Shown here in pieces: positions 31,462-42,730 of a stretch of DNA of 64,000 nt. The notes under the pieces were generated by a model, which made no database searches, was not told where the DNA came from, and saw only the letters and a program-made list of their open reading frames with translations. Source of the DNA: Enterobacterales bacterium CwR94 (lineage in GTDB: Bacteria > Pseudomonadota > Gammaproteobacteria > Enterobacterales > Enterobacteriaceae); assembly GCA_002837195.1 (NCBI GenBank), contig KZ478059.1, forward strand, positions 310,001 through 374,000, written 5' to 3'. Position numbers and translations under genes: made by a program. The stretch's first letter is position 1; each line of letters opens with the position of its first letter.

Positions 31462-32607
31462 CTACGGTTGGCGGGTGTCGGGTGTGTGTTCTGTTACTTC
31501 AACGGTTATCTCTAATTCGCTAAGGGCTTCAGCGGCCTCCAGCGGATTCTCCTCCGGAGGAGGACTTTCATGCATCCACACCGACAGCAATCGATAGGAG
31601 ACCGCCAGCACCACGGGGCCAATAAACAGACCTATCATGCCAAAAGCGAACAACCCGCCGATAACGCCAGAGAGAATCAAAATCATCGGTAAATCTGCGC
31701 CCATCCGAATCAGCATCGGACGTAGCACGTTATCCAGCGTACCTACCACGCAACTCCACACCAGTAGCACGGTGCCCCAGGTGGTATCTCCGCTCCAGTA
31801 CAACCAGATGATGGCGGGCACCAGCACCAGCAGCGGGCCTAGCTGGATCAGGCAGCAGAGAAACATCAGCACCGTCAGCAGTGTGGCATAGGGGATACCG
31901 GCAATCGCCAGGCCAAGCCCCCCCAGCACGCCCTGCACCAGCGCGGTGACCACGACACCCAGCGCCACGGCGCGAATAGCTTGCCCGGCGAGCAACACCG
32001 CAGCGTCACCCCGGCGTCCCGCTAAGCGGAATGCAAAGTGTCGAATACCTTGTGCAACTTGTTCACCGCGCCAGTAAAGCAGCATGGAAAACACCAACAT
32101 CAGGCCAAGATGCAACAGAAAGCGGCCAAAATGTCCCGCCTGTGCAACAAAGAATCCGGTAGTGCGTCCAATATAGGGCTGAACTTTTGCCAGTAAGGCA
32201 CTGCCGCCACCGGTCACCAACGTTTGCCATGCTGACAGCAATTTGTCGCCGATCAGCGGAACACTGGAGAGCCAGGAAAATTCAGGTAACCGAAAATGCC
32301 CACGGGTAGCCCACTGAATCAAGGGCGCGCTGTTATCAATCAGGCTACTGACCAGCAGCGCCACGGGAATAATAAACAGCAGTAATAGCAGCAGCGTCAT
32401 CACCGTGACGGCCAGTGCGCGTTTTCCCCACAGCCAGCCCTGAATACGGATCATTAACGGCCAGGTGGCGATCACCACCATGCTGGCCCAGGCGAAGCCC
32501 AGAATGAAGGGTTGCACCACCCAAAAGCTGGCGACGATCATCAGGGTGATAAACAGCAGGGAGAAGATGATTTGCACAAAATCCCTTTCCTGCGTCACGT
32601 TGTTCAT
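31462..32607 (-). CDS. ydiK: AI-2E/PerM family membrane protein YdiK
   Basis: A 381-residue inner-membrane protein with about eight helices. It belongs to the AI-2E transporter/UPF0118 family, whose members are proposed exporters or ion antiporters; the substrate of YdiK is unknown. Conserved LYWRGEQVAQGIRHFA, PYATLLTVLMFLCCLIQLGPL and DNVLRPMLIRMGADLP match E. coli YdiK. The C-terminal tail is acidic and longer than the E. coli one. It is divergent from ydiJ. Confidence 0.93.
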   Translation of the reverse strand: MNNVTQERDFVQIIFSLLFITLMIVASFWVVQPFILGFAWASMVVIATWPLMIRIQGWLWGKRALAVTVMTLLLLLLFIIPVALLVSSLIDNSAPLIQWATRGHFRLPEFSWLSSVPLIGDKLLSAWQTLVTGGGSALLAKVQPYIGRTTGFFVAQAGHFGRFLLHLGLMLVFSMLLYWRGEQVAQGIRHFAFRLAGRRGDAAVLLAGQAIRAVALGVVVTALVQGVLGGLGLAIAGIPYATLLTVLMFLCCLIQLGPLLVLVPAIIWLYWSGDTTWGTVLLVWSCVVGTLDNVLRPMLIRMGADLPMILILSGVIGGLFAFGMIGLFIGPVVLAVSYRLLSVWMHESPPPEENPLEAAEALSELEITVEVTEHTPDTRQP

Positions 32608-32844
32608 GAATCCCTCTCTCCTTCAAATAAAGGTTTTATTGTCCTGAGTGTGGCTTGCTGCGAGGAAATCGCTGGCGAGTCAGATTTAATAATGCGGTAT
32701 TTCTTGAAAATGTGACAGCGGGCAGTGGCTTGTTCTGATCGAGAAGCCGGGAAAGTGCAACAGTCAGCGAAAAAATATGATAAAACAATTTGCCTGTTGC
32801 AGGTGTTAAGCAAACGATTCACACAACATTTTGGTCGCCCGATA

Positions 32845-35800
32845 ATGATCCCACAGATTTCCCAGGCACCCGGTCTGATTCAACGGGTGCTCGATTTTTT
32901 AGCTGCCTTAAAACAGAACGGTTTCACCGGCGATACTGCCACCAACTATGCCGACAGACTCTCGTTGTCTACCGACAACAGCATTTATCAGTTGCTCCCC
33001 GATGCCGTGGTTTTCCCGCGCTCGACGGCGGATGTCGCCTTAATCGGCCGATTAGCGGCCGAGGAGCGCTTTGCTGCGCTGACGTTTGCGCCGCGCGGTG
33101 GCGGAACCGGAACCAACGGGCAATCCCTGAACCAGGGCATTGTGGTGGATATGTCTCGCCACATGAATCGCATTCTGGAAGTCAATCCCGAAGAGGGATG
33201 GGTGCGTGTAGAAGCCGGTGTGGTTAAAGATCAGTTGAATGCCTATTTGAAACCGCTGGGCTATTTCTTTTCGCCTGAACTGTCTACCAGTAACCGTGCC
33301 ACGTTGGGCGGGATGATCAACACCGATGCCTCCGGGCAGGGATCAATGGTGTATGGCAAAACCTCCGACCACGTTCTGGGTCTGCGTGCGATATTACTGG
33401 GGGGCGATATTCTGGACACGCGAGCCGTGCCGGTCACGCTGGCCGAAACGCTGGCGCAGGAGTCCACCGCTGAAGGGGCCATTTACCGTACGATACTGGA
33501 AAGCTGTCGCGATCAGCGGGCGCTGATTATTGAAAAATTCCCCAAACTGAATCGCTTCTTAACCGGCTACGATTTGCGTCACGTGCTGAGCGATGACCTG
33601 CAAACGGTCGATTTAACCCGCATTCTGTGTGGTGCCGAGGGCACGCTGGCGTTTATCGCTGAAGCGCGGCTCGATATCACGCCGCTGCCGAAAGTGCGCC
33701 GCGTGGTCAATATCAAATACGATTCATTTGATTCCGCGCTGCGTAACGCACCGTTTTTGGTGCAAGCAAAGGCGTTATCGGTTGAAACCGTGGATTCGAA
33801 GGTATTGAATCTGGCACGTGAAGATATTGTCTGGCATTCGGTCAGTGAATTGATTACTGATATCCCTGATAAAGAGATGCTCGGCCTCAACATTGTAGAG
33901 TTTGCTGGCGACGATGACGCCCTGATTGACACTCAGCTAACGGGCCTCTGTGAACGCCTGGATGCGTTAATGTCGGCAGGGGAAGCGGGCGTTATTGGCT
34001 ATCAGTTGTGTAACGATTTGGCGGGCATTGAGCGTATCTACAATATGCGCAAAAAAGCCGTCGGTTTATTGGGTAATGCCAAAGGGCGAGCCAAACCGAT
34101 TCCCTTTGTGGAAGACACCTGCGTTCCCCCTGAGAATCTGGCGGATTACATCGTTGATTTCCGCGCGTTACTGGACAGTCATGGCTTGAGTTACGGCATG
34201 TTTGGTCACGTGGATGCAGGGGTGTTGCATGTGCGCCCGGCACTGGATATGTGCGATCCGCAGCAAGAAATGCTGATGAAGCAGATTTCCGATGAGGTCG
34301 TGGCGCTGACCGCACGCTATGGCGGTCTGCTGTGGGGCGAACACGGCAAAGGTTTTCGCGCTGAATACAGTCCGGCTTTCTTTGGCGAGGCGTTGTATAA
34401 CGAACTGCGTCGTATTAAGGCAGCGTTTGATCCCAACAACCGCTTAAATCCTGGCAAAATCTGCCAGCCATGGGGCATCGATGCGGAGATGAAGCAGGTT
34501 GATGATGTCAAACGCGGGACCTGGGATCGTCAAATTCCGCTGGCCGTGCGCAGCGACTGGCGCGGTGCCATGGAGTGTAATGGCAATGGCCTGTGCTTCA
34601 ATTTTGATGCCCGCAGCCCGATGTGTCCTTCGATGAAAATCACCCGTAATCGCATACACTCGCCGAAAGGGCGTGCCACCCTGGTACGTGAATGGCTGCG
34701 CTTACTGGCGGAGCAGGGCGTTGATCCGCTGGCATTGGAAAAAGCGTTGCCGGAGACGCGCGTTAGTCTGCGTACGCTGATTACCCGAACGCGAAACAGC
34801 TGGCACGCCAAACGCGGCGAGTATGATTTTTCGCATGAAGTGAAAGAAGCGATGTCAGGCTGCCTGGCCTGTAAAGCCTGCTCTACGCAGTGCCCAATTA
34901 AAATCGATGTGCCAGGCTTCCGCTCACGCTTTTTACAGCTTTACCACACGCGCTATTTGCGTCCGGCCAGTGATTACATGGTGGCCAGTGTGGAGAGCTA
35001 TGCGCCTCTGATGGCCAAAGCGCCGAAGGTGTTTAACTTCTTTTTGCAGCAAAACTGGGTCAAAACACTGAGCCGTCAGCAGATTGGCATGATTGACCTG
35101 CCGCTGCTCTCTTCTCCGACCCTGAAGCAGCAACTGGTGGGCCATCGCAGCGCAGGGACAACTCTCGAACAGCTGGAAGCCATGACACCACAGGCGCGTG
35201 AGAAGACCGTGCTGGTGGTGCAAGATCCCTTTACCAGCTACTACGAAGCGCAGTTAATCAGTGATTTTGTGCGCTTAATAGAAAAGCTGGGATATACCCC
35301 TGTGGTGCTGCCGTTCTCACCCAATGGTAAAGCGCAGCACGTTAAAGGGTTTTTAACCCGCTTTGCCAAAACCGCACGTAAAACCGCCGATTTTCTGAAT
35401 CGCGTGGCAAAACTGGATTTACCACTGGTGGGTGTCGATCCGGCATTGGTGCTGTGCTACCGCGATGAATATCATCAGGCGCTGGGCGATCAGCGGGGAG
35501 ATTTCCATGTGATGCTGGTGCATGAGTGGCTCCAGCAGGCGCTGCCCGCCGGTACGCAGATTGGCGTCAGTGGTGAATCCTGGTATCTGTTTGGACATTG
35601 TACCGAATCCACCGCGCTGCCCTCTGCCCCGCAGCAGTGGCAGGCGATTTTTGCCCGCTTTGGCGTGAAATTAGAAAATGTCAGCGTGGGATGTTGCGGT
35701 ATGGCGGGGACTTACGGGCATGAAGCGGCCAATCTGGAGAACTCACTGGGCATCTATGCGCTCTCGTGGCATCAGGCGCTGCAAAAACTGCCGCGTAAAC

Positions 35801-35898
35801 GTTGTCTGGCCACCGGCTACTCCTGTCGTAGCCAGGTGAAACGTGTCGAAGGCAATGGCATGCGTCATCCTTTGCAGGCTCTGCTGGAGATTGTCTGA
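32845..35898 (+). CDS. ydiJ: FAD/4Fe-4S 2-hydroxyacid (D-2-hydroxyglutarate type) dehydrogenase YdiJ
   Basis: A large flavo-iron-sulfur oxidoreductase, reported in E. coli to oxidise D-2-hydroxyglutarate. From ATG 32845 it has 1017 residues (E. coli 1018); the in-frame start at 32725 adds a 40-residue extension absent from the family. Order: PCMH FAD-binding domain with [19 protein letters not shown]-oxidase C-terminal domain with [15 protein letters not shown] and GEHGKGFR, ferredoxin motif [12 protein letters not shown] (673-684), and C-terminal CCG domain with [13 protein letters not shown]. It overlaps menI by one base (TGATG). Confidence 0.94.
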   Translation: MIPQISQAPGLIQRVLDFLAALKQNGFTGDTATNYADRLSLSTDNSIYQLLPDAVVFPRSTADVALIGRLAAEERFAALTFAPRGGGTGTNGQSLNQGIVVDMSRHMNRILEVNPEEGWVRVEAGVVKDQLNAYLKPLGYFFSPELSTSNRATLGGMINTDASGQGSMVYGKTSDHVLGLRAILLGGDILDTRAVPVTLAETLAQESTAEGAIYRTILESCRDQRALIIEKFPKLNRFLTGYDLRHVLSDDLQTVDLTRILCGAEGTLAFIAEARLDITPLPKVRRVVNIKYDSFDSALRNAPFLVQAKALSVETVDSKVLNLAREDIVWHSVSELITDIPDKEMLGLNIVEFAGDDDALIDTQLTGLCERLDALMSAGEAGVIGYQLCNDLAGIERIYNMRKKAVGLLGNAKGRAKPIPFVEDTCVPPENLADYIVDFRALLDSHGLSYGMFGHVDAGVLHVRPALDMCDPQQEMLMKQISDEVVALTARYGGLLWGEHGKGFRAEYSPAFFGEALYNELRRIKAAFDPNNRLNPGKICQPWGIDAEMKQVDDVKRGTWDRQIPLAVRSDWRGAMECNGNGLCFNFDARSPMCPSMKITRNRIHSPKGRATLVREWLRLLAEQGVDPLALEKALPETRVSLRTLITRTRNSWHAKRGEYDFSHEVKEAMSGCLACKACSTQCPIKIDVPGFRSRFLQLYHTRYLRPASDYMVASVESYAPLMAKAPKVFNFFLQQNWVKTLSRQQIGMIDLPLLSSPTLKQQLVGHRSAGTTLEQLEAMTPQAREKTVLVVQDPFTSYYEAQLISDFVRLIEKLGYTPVVLPFSPNGKAQHVKGFLTRFAKTARKTADFLNRVAKLDLPLVGVDPALVLCYRDEYHQALGDQRGDFHVMLVHEWLQQALPAGTQIGVSGESWYLFGHCTESTALPSAPQQWQAIFARFGVKLENVSVGCCGMAGTYGHEAANLENSLGIYALSWHQALQKLPRKRCLATGYSCRSQVKRVEGNGMRHPLQALLEIV

Positions 35899-36320
35899 TG
35901 GCTATCTGGAAACGAGAAGCAACACTGGCGGCACTCAATGCCAGTGGCGAAAACTGTATGGTGGCTCACTGCGGCATCCAGTTTACACGCCTCACGGAAG
36001 ATACGCTGGAAGCTACAATGCCCGTTGATGCGCGCACCCGCCAGCCGTTTGGCTTGCTGCATGGTGGTGCATCCGTGGTATTAGCAGAAACCCTGGGTTC
36101 AATGGCCGGGTATTTATGTACCGAAGGGGACGCGCAGATTGTTGGCGTGGAAGTTAACGCGAATCATCTGCGGGCAGTCACTGAGGGTGAGGTACGCGGT
36201 TGTTGTCGTGCCGTTCATCTGGGGCGGACGCAGCAAGTGTGGCAAATTGATATTTTTGACGCACAGGGGCGCATGAGTTGCACCTCTCGACTGACGACTC
36301 GCATACAGTTAGCACGGTAA
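35898..36320 (+). CDS. menI: 1,4-dihydroxy-2-naphthoyl-CoA hydrolase MenI
   Basis: A hotdog-fold thioesterase releasing 1,4-dihydroxy-2-naphthoate in menaquinone synthesis. The 140-residue protein shows [21 protein letters not shown], with the catalytic glutamate in VVLAE. Its start is fused to the ydiJ stop in TGATG, implying translational coupling. It converges on the Fur-box gene that follows, with 5 bases between the stops. Confidence 0.95.
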   Translation: MAIWKREATLAALNASGENCMVAHCGIQFTRLTEDTLEATMPVDARTRQPFGLLHGGASVVLAETLGSMAGYLCTEGDAQIVGVEVNANHLRAVTEGEVRGCCRAVHLGRTQQVWQIDIFDAQGRMSCTSRLTTRIQLAR

Positions 36321-36325
36321 TCAGG

Positions 36326-36730
36326 TTAGAATATCCAGCCTGCATGTTTGACAAAATCACTCTGCAGGCTGGTGGCTTTGTCCCAGTCACCGCTCAAAGC
36401 TAACTGGTGGCATAAACGCGTCAATGAATGGCGTGCGAGCTGATAGGCCTGGACGCGAAAGAGTTGTTCGCGATCGGGATTGCTCATCTCTTGCACCAGG
36501 CGCGTGTGCAGTTTGGACATGGCATGCAGATAGCTCTGATCATCGCCGTTTTGTTGGCAAATGTCGGCCATATCCAGGCAGGTATCGTTGTACTTGCGTA
36601 ACTGGGTAATGCTGCATTCGGGGCGGTTGAGACGCGCCTGTGCCATATAGAAATCAACGGTGATGTCGCGGACAGAAAATTTGTACTCATCGATCTTGTG
36701 TTGCAACCAGGCGTTGAGAGAAACGTTCAT
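36326..36730 (-). CDS. Unknown 134-residue protein under a Fur-type site
   Basis: I do not recognise this family. The ATG at 36730 is chosen over an in-frame start 12 codons upstream, because the longer form would begin inside the Fur site. The product is soluble and mostly helical by composition (DITVDFYMAQARLN, CLDMADICQQ, QLARHSLTRLCHQLAL). It contains four cysteines but no CxxC motif. It replaces E. coli ydiH beside sufA and is divergent from the suf operon. The strong Fur site implies expression under iron starvation. A role in iron or Fe-S handling is inference from context only. Confidence 0.75.
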   Translation of the reverse strand: MNVSLNAWLQHKIDEYKFSVRDITVDFYMAQARLNRPECSITQLRKYNDTCLDMADICQQNGDDQSYLHAMSKLHTRLVQEMSNPDREQLFRVQAYQLARHSLTRLCHQLALSGDWDKATSLQSDFVKHAGWIF

Positions 36731-36745
36731 GAAAAGTCCGATTTC

Positions 36746-36764
36746 GCTAATGAGAATCATTATC
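36746..36764. promoter_or_regulatory. Fur box upstream of the 134-residue gene
   Basis: GCTAATGAGAATCATTATC matches 17 of 19 positions of the Fur consensus GATAATGATAATCATTATC. It lies 16-34 bases before the ATG, overlapping the likely promoter or start region. Confidence 0.85.
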
Positions 36765-36965
36765 ATATTATATTCATTCAGCGATGCAAGAGGGGACAGC
36801 GATTAAATGCTGAACGATAAATGCTTTCTCTCGCTGAAATCGGTGAATTCAATCGATGCCTGTGTCAGGCTGTATGCTCGACAGCATCGCGTTAAGGCTT
36901 TGGGTAATAAACCCGGAAAACTCCCATTAAATGAGTGGGTTGAAACACTTTTTTAACACTATCCC

Positions 36966-36985
36966 AGACCCCCTTAATAGGGTCT
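36966..36985. repeat. Inverted repeat in the suf upstream region
   Basis: AGACCC, eight bases, GGGTCT. It lies about 125 bases before sufA. CCC-to-GGG spacing is 8, not the 11 of IscR type 2 sites, so it is left unassigned. The remaining 36767-37110 interval has no gene. Confidence 0.4.
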
Positions 36986-37050
36986 AAACTTAAATAGCGA
37001 ACCGATTTACAGCATCTGCGGCTATATCCCTGTAAAACAAGAGGTTGAAG

Positions 37051-37065
37051 TGATAACGGTTATCA
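37051..37065 (+). promoter_or_regulatory. Fur box in the sufA promoter/leader
   Basis: TGATAACGGTTATCA is the centre of a perfect 19-bp inverted repeat (37049-37067). It matches 12 of the 14 defined bases of the 7-1-7 Fur motif TGATAAT-N-ATTATCA. It lies 46 bases before the sufA ATG. E. coli suf is Fur-repressed, so this fits. Downstream, 37076-37099 is unusually GC-rich (GGGGGCCGGCCGCGGGCCG). Confidence 0.8.
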
Positions 37066-37110
37066 CTAACATAAGGGGGCCGGCCGCGGGCCGATCGCGA
37101 GGAAACCATT

Positions 37111-37485
37111 ATGACAACCACAAATCCTGCCTCATTTTCACCCGATGAATATGTCTGGCGCGGGCTTACTCTTACCGACAGTGCTGCAAAGCAAATTTTA
37201 GCGCTGGTGGCGGCAGATCCAGCGGTAAAAGGGCTAAAACTGGGCGTGAAACCTTCAGGTTGCGCAGGTTTTGGCTACACCATGGATTTGGTCAAAGAGA
37301 CAGCAGAGGATGACCTGCTATTTAGCCATCACGGCGCGAACCTGTATGTGCCGCTCCAGGCCATGCCCGTTATCGACGGTACCGAAGTGGATTATGTCCG
37401 CGAGGGCCTCAACCAGTTGTTCAAATTTAACAACCCCAAAGCGCAACATGCCTGCGGTTGTGGTGAAAGCTTTGGCGTAGAGTGA
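37111..37485 (+). CDS. sufA: Fe-S cluster carrier SufA
   Basis: An A-type carrier that accepts clusters from SufBCD and passes them to apoproteins under iron limitation or oxidative stress. 124 residues, with the three cluster cysteines in GCAGFGY and ACGCGE near the C-terminus. GAGGAAA precedes the ATG. First gene of sufABCDSE, downstream of a Fur-type repeat. Confidence 0.97.
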   Translation: MTTTNPASFSPDEYVWRGLTLTDSAAKQILALVAADPAVKGLKLGVKPSGCAGFGYTMDLVKETAEDDLLFSHHGANLYVPLQAMPVIDGTEVDYVREGLNQLFKFNNPKAQHACGCGESFGVE

Positions 37486-37490
37486 AAATT

Positions 37491-38987
37491 ATGTCTCGTA
37501 ACAACGATGCATCCGATGATGTACAAATCTGGGAAGGTAGCCGTCAGAATTATAAAGAGGGCTTCTTTACCCAACTGCAAACCGATGAGCTGGCACACGG
37601 CATCAATGAAGAGGTTGTGCGGGCCATTTCGGCCAAACGCAATGAGCCTGAGTGGATGCTGGAGTTCCGTCTGCAGGCGTTTCGTGCCTGGCTGGAAATG
37701 GAAGAGCCACACTGGTTAAAAGCGCATTACGACAAGCTGGATTATCAGGATTACAGCTACTACTCCGCTCCTTCCTGTGGCAACTGTGATGACAGCTGTG
37801 CTTCTGAGCCCGGTGCCGTGCAGGCGTCTGGTGGTGAACCGGCCAGTGAATACCTGACCGCAGAAGTGGAAAAAGCCTTTAACCAGCTTGGTGTGCCAGT
37901 ACGTGAAGGGCGCGAAGTGGCGGTAGATGCGATTTTTGACTCCGTGTCGGTGGCCACAACCTATCGCAGCAAGCTGGCTGAACAGGGCATTATTTTCTGT
38001 TCATTTGGCGAAGCGATTCACGATCACCCTGAACTGGTGCAGAAATATCTGGGTACTGTGGTACCGCACAATGATAATTTCTTTGCGGCCCTCAACTCGG
38101 CGGTGGCCTCAGACGGCACCTTTGTCTATATCCCGAAAGGGGTGCGCTGCCCGATGGAGCTTTCTACCTATTTTCGCATTAATGCCGCGAAAACCGGGCA
38201 ATTTGAACGCACCATCTTAGTGGCGGATGAAGACAGCTATGTCAGCTACATTGAAGGCTGCTCGGCACCGGTGCGTGACACCTACCAACTGCACGCTGCG
38301 GTGGTGGAAGTCATCATCCACAAAAATGCAGAAGTAAAATACTCCACCGTGCAAAACTGGTTCCCTGGCGGTGAAGGCGAGGGCGGGATCCTCAACTTTG
38401 TGACCAAGCGTGCGCTGTGTGAAGGTGAAAACAGCAAAATGTCCTGGACTCAGTCTGAGACAGGCTCTGCCATTACCTGGAAATACCCAAGCTGTATTCT
38501 GCGCGGCGACAATTCCGTCGGTGAATTCTATTCCGTGGCGTTGACCAGCGGTCGTCAGCAGGCCGATACCGGCACCAAAATGATCCACATCGGTAAAAAC
38601 ACCAAATCAACGATTATCTCTAAAGGGATCTCGGCCGGTAAAAGCCAGAATACCTATCGTGGTTTAGTGAAAATCATGCCGACCGCCACCAACGCGCGTA
38701 ATTTTACCCAATGCGATTCGATGCTGATCGGTGCTGAGTGTGGGGCACACACTTTCCCGTATGTGGAAACACGCAATAACACGGCGCAGTTGGAGCACGA
38801 AGCGACAACATCCCGTATTGGTGAAGATCAATTGTTCTACTGCTTGCAGCGCGGTATCAGTGAAGAAGATGCGATCTCGATGATCGTTAACGGCTTTTGT
38901 AAAGACGTCTTCTCTGAGCTGCCCTTGGAATTTGCAGTGGAAGCACAAAAATTGTTGGCTATCAGTCTCGAGCACAGCGTGGGATAA
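37491..38987 (+). CDS. sufB: Fe-S scaffold subunit SufB
   Basis: Scaffold of the SufBC2D complex on which clusters are built from SufE-derived persulfide. The ATG at 37491 gives 498 residues starting [11 protein letters not shown] (E. coli 495); a GTG 3 codons earlier overlaps sufA and is not favoured. Conserved: [32 protein letters not shown] and [15 protein letters not shown], where the E. coli active cysteine region lies. Confidence 0.97.
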   Translation: MSRNNDASDDVQIWEGSRQNYKEGFFTQLQTDELAHGINEEVVRAISAKRNEPEWMLEFRLQAFRAWLEMEEPHWLKAHYDKLDYQDYSYYSAPSCGNCDDSCASEPGAVQASGGEPASEYLTAEVEKAFNQLGVPVREGREVAVDAIFDSVSVATTYRSKLAEQGIIFCSFGEAIHDHPELVQKYLGTVVPHNDNFFAALNSAVASDGTFVYIPKGVRCPMELSTYFRINAAKTGQFERTILVADEDSYVSYIEGCSAPVRDTYQLHAAVVEVIIHKNAEVKYSTVQNWFPGGEGEGGILNFVTKRALCEGENSKMSWTQSETGSAITWKYPSCILRGDNSVGEFYSVALTSGRQQADTGTKMIHIGKNTKSTIISKGISAGKSQNTYRGLVKIMPTATNARNFTQCDSMLIGAECGAHTFPYVETRNNTAQLEHEATTSRIGEDQLFYCLQRGISEEDAISMIVNGFCKDVFSELPLEFAVEAQKLLAISLEHSVG

Positions 38988-39010
38988 CGCGCTGGCATCA
39001 AGGATTAAAC

Positions 39011-39757
39011 ATGTTAAGCATTAAAGACTTACACGTCAGTATCGAAGATAAACAAATTCTGCGCGGGTTGAATCTCGACATCAAACCGGGTGAAGTGCAT
39101 GCCATTATGGGGCCAAATGGTTCCGGGAAAAGTACCCTTTCTGCCACGCTTGCTGGTCGTGAAGAGTATGAAATCACCGCGGGCGACGTGCAATTCAAAG
39201 GCAAAGATCTGCTGGAAATGGAGCCTAACGAGCGTGCCGGCGAAGGCATCTTTATGGCATTCCAGTACCCGGTTGAGATCCCGGGCGTCAGCAACCAATT
39301 TTTCCTGCAAACGGCGGTGAATGCCGTGCGCAAATACCGTGAGCAGGAAGAACTGGACCGTTTTGATTTCCAGGACTTTATTGAAGACAAAATTCAGTTG
39401 CTAAAAATGCCTGAAGATTTGCTGACCCGTTCAGTGAACGTCGGCTTCTCAGGCGGTGAGAAAAAGCGTAACGATATTCTGCAAATGGCAGCGTTAGAGC
39501 CTGATCTCTGCATCCTTGATGAGACCGACTCCGGTTTAGATATCGATGCATTGAAGATCGTCGCTAACGGTGTTAACTCGCTACGCGATGGAAAGCGCGC
39601 ATTTATTATTGTGACCCACTATCAGCGCATCCTTGATTACATCCAGCCTGATTATGTCCACGTCCTGTATCAGGGCAAAATTGTGAAATCCGGCGATTTT
39701 ACGCTGGTCAAACAGCTGGAGGAGCAAGGTTATGGCTGGCTTACCGACGAAGAGTGA
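39011..39757 (+). CDS. sufC: Fe-S assembly ATPase SufC
   Basis: ABC-type cytosolic ATPase driving conformational change of SufBC2D. 248 residues: Walker [10 protein letters not shown] (about 35-43), Q-loop [12 protein letters not shown], signature FSGGEKKR and Walker [12 protein letters not shown], a SufC-specific variation of the usual LDEP. Its last 26 bases overlap sufD. Confidence 0.98.
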   Translation: MLSIKDLHVSIEDKQILRGLNLDIKPGEVHAIMGPNGSGKSTLSATLAGREEYEITAGDVQFKGKDLLEMEPNERAGEGIFMAFQYPVEIPGVSNQFFLQTAVNAVRKYREQEELDRFDFQDFIEDKIQLLKMPEDLLTRSVNVGFSGGEKKRNDILQMAALEPDLCILDETDSGLDIDALKIVANGVNSLRDGKRAFIIVTHYQRILDYIQPDYVHVLYQGKIVKSGDFTLVKQLEEQGYGWLTDEE

Positions 39758-41021
39758 TAACGCGTTACAACGCTGGCATCACCTGTTTGAAAGTCGCGGT
39801 GAGCAGCGTTCTTTGCAAGCGCAGCAACACTGGCAGCAATTGATGCGCGTCGGCTTGCCGACCCGCAAGCACGAAAATTGGAAATACACCCCGCTGGATC
39901 AGCTGTTCAGCGAGCACTTTATTGCCCCGGATGCCGCTCAGGTGGATGCCGCGCAGCGTGACGCTTTCTCGCTCTCACTGGATGCTGTACGTCTGGTGTT
40001 TGTGGATGGGCGCTTCAACGCCGCGTTAAGTGATTCGCAGCATGACCTGTTTCAGATTGAAGTCATTAACGCTGCCGAACGTCGCACATTGAGTGAACCG
40101 GTGCAGGCTGAGGTATTTCTGCATCTGACCGAAAGTCTGGCCGAAGAAGTGGTCAACGTGCGTGTGCCGCGTGGCAAATCTGCGGCGCGCCCGTTGTATT
40201 TGTTGCACATCAGCAGCAGTGCGCAGGAAGGTCTCAGCACGCGCCACTATCGCCATCATGTGGAATTGGACGCGGGTGCAGAGGCGACGGTGATTGAGCA
40301 CTATGTCTCGTTGGGAGACCTGGCGCACTTCACCGGGGCACGTACCACCATGGTGGTGGGGGATAACGCGCAGCTGACGCATTACAAACTGGCGTTTGAG
40401 CGTAGCGAAAGTTATCACTTTGCCCACAATGATATCGTCGTGGGACGCGATGCACGCGCCAGCAGCCACAGCTTCCTGTTAGGCGCCGGTTTAACGCGCC
40501 ATCACACCAGCTCCCAGTTGCAGGGTGAAGGCTCCGAATTGTCAATGAACAGCCTCTCGCTGCCCGTGGACAAAGAAGTGTGCGATACCCGTACCTATCT
40601 TGAGCACAACAAGGGCTACTGCCAGAGCCGTCAGTTGCATAAAACCATCGTGCGCGATAAAGCCCGTGCGGTGTTTAACGGCATGATTAAAGTGGCGAAG
40701 CACGCGTTGAAAACGGACGGGCAGATGACCAACAACAATCTGCTGTTAGGACGTTTGGCTGAGGTGGATACCAAGCCGCAGTTAGAAATCTACGCGGATG
40801 ACGTTAAGTGCAGTCACGGCGCAACCATTGGCCGTATTGATGACGAACAGATGTTTTATCTGCGCTCGCGCGGCATCGATGAAGATGCGGCTCAGCGTAT
40901 GATTATCTATGCGTTTGCCGCTGAACTGACGGAAGCCATTTCCGATGAAACGATGAAGCAAGCTGTCCTCGATCGCATTGCAGCCCGTTTCCCAGGAGGT
41001 GTGAATGGCGTTCAATCTTGA
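39732..41021 (+). CDS. sufD: Fe-S scaffold subunit SufD
   Basis: Paralogue of SufB and structural partner in SufBC2D, needed for iron acquisition by the scaffold. 429 residues starting [20 protein letters not shown]. The C-terminal half contains the conserved [23 protein letters not shown], with the functional histidine. It starts 26 bases inside sufC and ends 17 bases inside sufS, indicating coupled translation. Confidence 0.97.
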   Translation: MAGLPTKSDNALQRWHHLFESRGEQRSLQAQQHWQQLMRVGLPTRKHENWKYTPLDQLFSEHFIAPDAAQVDAAQRDAFSLSLDAVRLVFVDGRFNAALSDSQHDLFQIEVINAAERRTLSEPVQAEVFLHLTESLAEEVVNVRVPRGKSAARPLYLLHISSSAQEGLSTRHYRHHVELDAGAEATVIEHYVSLGDLAHFTGARTTMVVGDNAQLTHYKLAFERSESYHFAHNDIVVGRDARASSHSFLLGAGLTRHHTSSQLQGEGSELSMNSLSLPVDKEVCDTRTYLEHNKGYCQSRQLHKTIVRDKARAVFNGMIKVAKHALKTDGQMTNNNLLLGRLAEVDTKPQLEIYADDVKCSHGATIGRIDDEQMFYLRSRGIDEDAAQRMIIYAFAAELTEAISDETMKQAVLDRIAARFPGGVNGVQS

Positions 41022-42228
41022 ACGACTGCGTGATGAATTCCCCATCCTGACGCGTGAAGTCAACGGCCAGCGCCTGGCGTACCTTGACAGCGCCGCCAGC
41101 GCGCAAAAACCGCTGGCCGTTATAAAAGCCGAAAGCGACTTTTATCAGCATGGTTATGCCGCGGTTCACCGCGGCATTCACACCTTAAGTGCTGAAGCGA
41201 CCACGGCAATGGAAAACGTCCGCACGCAGGCGGCCCGTTTTCTTAACGCCGCCTCTCCCGAAGAGATCGTCTTTGTGCGCGGTACCACTGAAGGCATCAA
41301 CTTGGTGGCCAACAGCTTTGGTTCCGCCAACGTCGGGCCCGGCGATAACATTGTGATCAGCGAGATGGAGCACCACGCCAATATTGTGCCGTGGCAGATG
41401 CTGGCACAACGCGTGGGTGCGGAAATCCGGGTTATTCCGCTGACTGCGGCGGGTACGCTCGATGTGAGCAGCCTGACGACGCTGATTGATGCGCGCACGC
41501 GTCTGCTGGCGGTGACCCACGTTTCAAATGTGCTGGGCACGGTCAATCCGGTGGCCGACATCATTGCGCAGGCGAAAGCCGCGGGGGTTGTCACCGTAGT
41601 GGACGGGGCGCAGGCCGTGATGCATGAGCCGGTGGATGTGCAGGCTCTCGGCTGTGATTTCTATTTATTCTCAGGCCATAAACTGTATGGGCCGACGGGG
41701 ATTGGTGTCTTGTGGGGCCGTAAGGCGCTGCTGGATGTGATGCCGCCCTGGGAAGGCGGCGGTTCCATGATTGGTACCGTGAGCCTGCCACAAGGCACGA
41801 CGTGGGCTGCGGCGCCGTGGCGCTTTGAAGCGGGAACACCGAACACCGGTGGCATTATTGCCCTGGGTGCGGCATTAAGTTGGTTTGAAGCACTTGGTTG
41901 GGAAGCTATCCAACAACGTGAAGAAGTGCTGATGCGCTATGCCTTAACGCAACTGGCGACGGTACCGGATCTTAGGTTGTACGGCCCGCAGACGCGCGTC
42001 GGTGTGATTGCCTTTAACCTCGGCAAGCATCACGCGTATGATGTCGGCAGCTTCCTCGATCAATACGGCATTGCCATTCGTACAGGCCATCACTGTGCGA
42101 TGCCCCTGATGGCCCATTATCAGGTGCCAGCGATGTGCCGCGCGTCACTGGCGTTGTATAACACCGAGGAAGAAGTTGACCGGCTGGTGGCTGGATTGAT
42201 TCGTATACATCGCCTGCTGGGTGCGTAA
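41005..42228 (+). CDS. sufS: Cysteine desulfurase SufS
   Basis: PLP-dependent group II desulfurase that removes sulfur from cysteine and hands persulfide to SufE. 407 residues: PLP lysine in [11 protein letters not shown], and active-site Cys364 in [11 protein letters not shown] at the same position as E. coli SufS. GGAGG lies 8 bases before the ATG, inside sufD. Confidence 0.98.
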   Translation: MAFNLERLRDEFPILTREVNGQRLAYLDSAASAQKPLAVIKAESDFYQHGYAAVHRGIHTLSAEATTAMENVRTQAARFLNAASPEEIVFVRGTTEGINLVANSFGSANVGPGDNIVISEMEHHANIVPWQMLAQRVGAEIRVIPLTAAGTLDVSSLTTLIDARTRLLAVTHVSNVLGTVNPVADIIAQAKAAGVVTVVDGAQAVMHEPVDVQALGCDFYLFSGHKLYGPTGIGVLWGRKALLDVMPPWEGGGSMIGTVSLPQGTTWAAAPWRFEAGTPNTGGIIALGAALSWFEALGWEAIQQREEVLMRYALTQLATVPDLRLYGPQTRVGVIAFNLGKHHAYDVGSFLDQYGIAIRTGHHCAMPLMAHYQVPAMCRASLALYNTEEEVDRLVAGLIRIHRLLGA

Positions 42229-42249
42229 CCGGCAGGCCTGGAGGCATTA

Positions 42250-42666
42250 ATGGCAACCCTGCCAGATAAAGAAAAACTGGTGCGCAATTTTAACCGTTGC
42301 GCAAACTGGGAAGAGAAGTATCTGTACATCATTGAACTGGGCGGCAAACTTCCAGATTTATCTGAGTCGGCGCATCAGGATGAAAATAAGATTTCTGGCT
42401 GTCAAAGCCAGGTGTGGATTGTGATGTCGCTGGATGAAGAAGGGCGTGTTCAACTGCAAGGGGATAGCGATGCTGCTATTGTTAAGGGGTTGATTGCCGT
42501 CGTCTTTAGTCTTTATCAAGGGATGACGCCCGCGGACATTGTGGCGTTGGACGTCCGTCCCTGGTTTGCCGAATTAGCCCTCACTCAGCACCTCACCCCC
42601 TCACGATCGCAAGGCCTTGAAGCTATGATTCGTGCCATTCGTCTTAAAGCCGAATCCATGCGCTAA
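42250..42666 (+). CDS. sufE: Sulfur acceptor protein SufE
   Basis: Accepts persulfide from SufS on Cys51 ([10 protein letters not shown]) and delivers it to SufB. 138 residues, as in E. coli. CTGGAGG precedes the ATG. Last gene of the suf operon; 64 bases separate it from ldtE with no clear U-tract terminator between. Confidence 0.97.
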   Translation: MATLPDKEKLVRNFNRCANWEEKYLYIIELGGKLPDLSESAHQDENKISGCQSQVWIVMSLDEEGRVQLQGDSDAAIVKGLIAVVFSLYQGMTPADIVALDVRPWFAELALTQHLTPSRSQGLEAMIRAIRLKAESMR

Positions 42667-42730
42667 GGTTACAATCAGACAGGCCTGTCGCTGTTGGCAG
42701 GCTTATCCCTGTACCTATAAGAGAGCGCTC

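Noticed and set aside
36966..36985. IscR type 2 site upstream of sufA
   Set aside because: CCC and GGG are 8 bases apart instead of 11, and the central GTTTG-type segment is missing.
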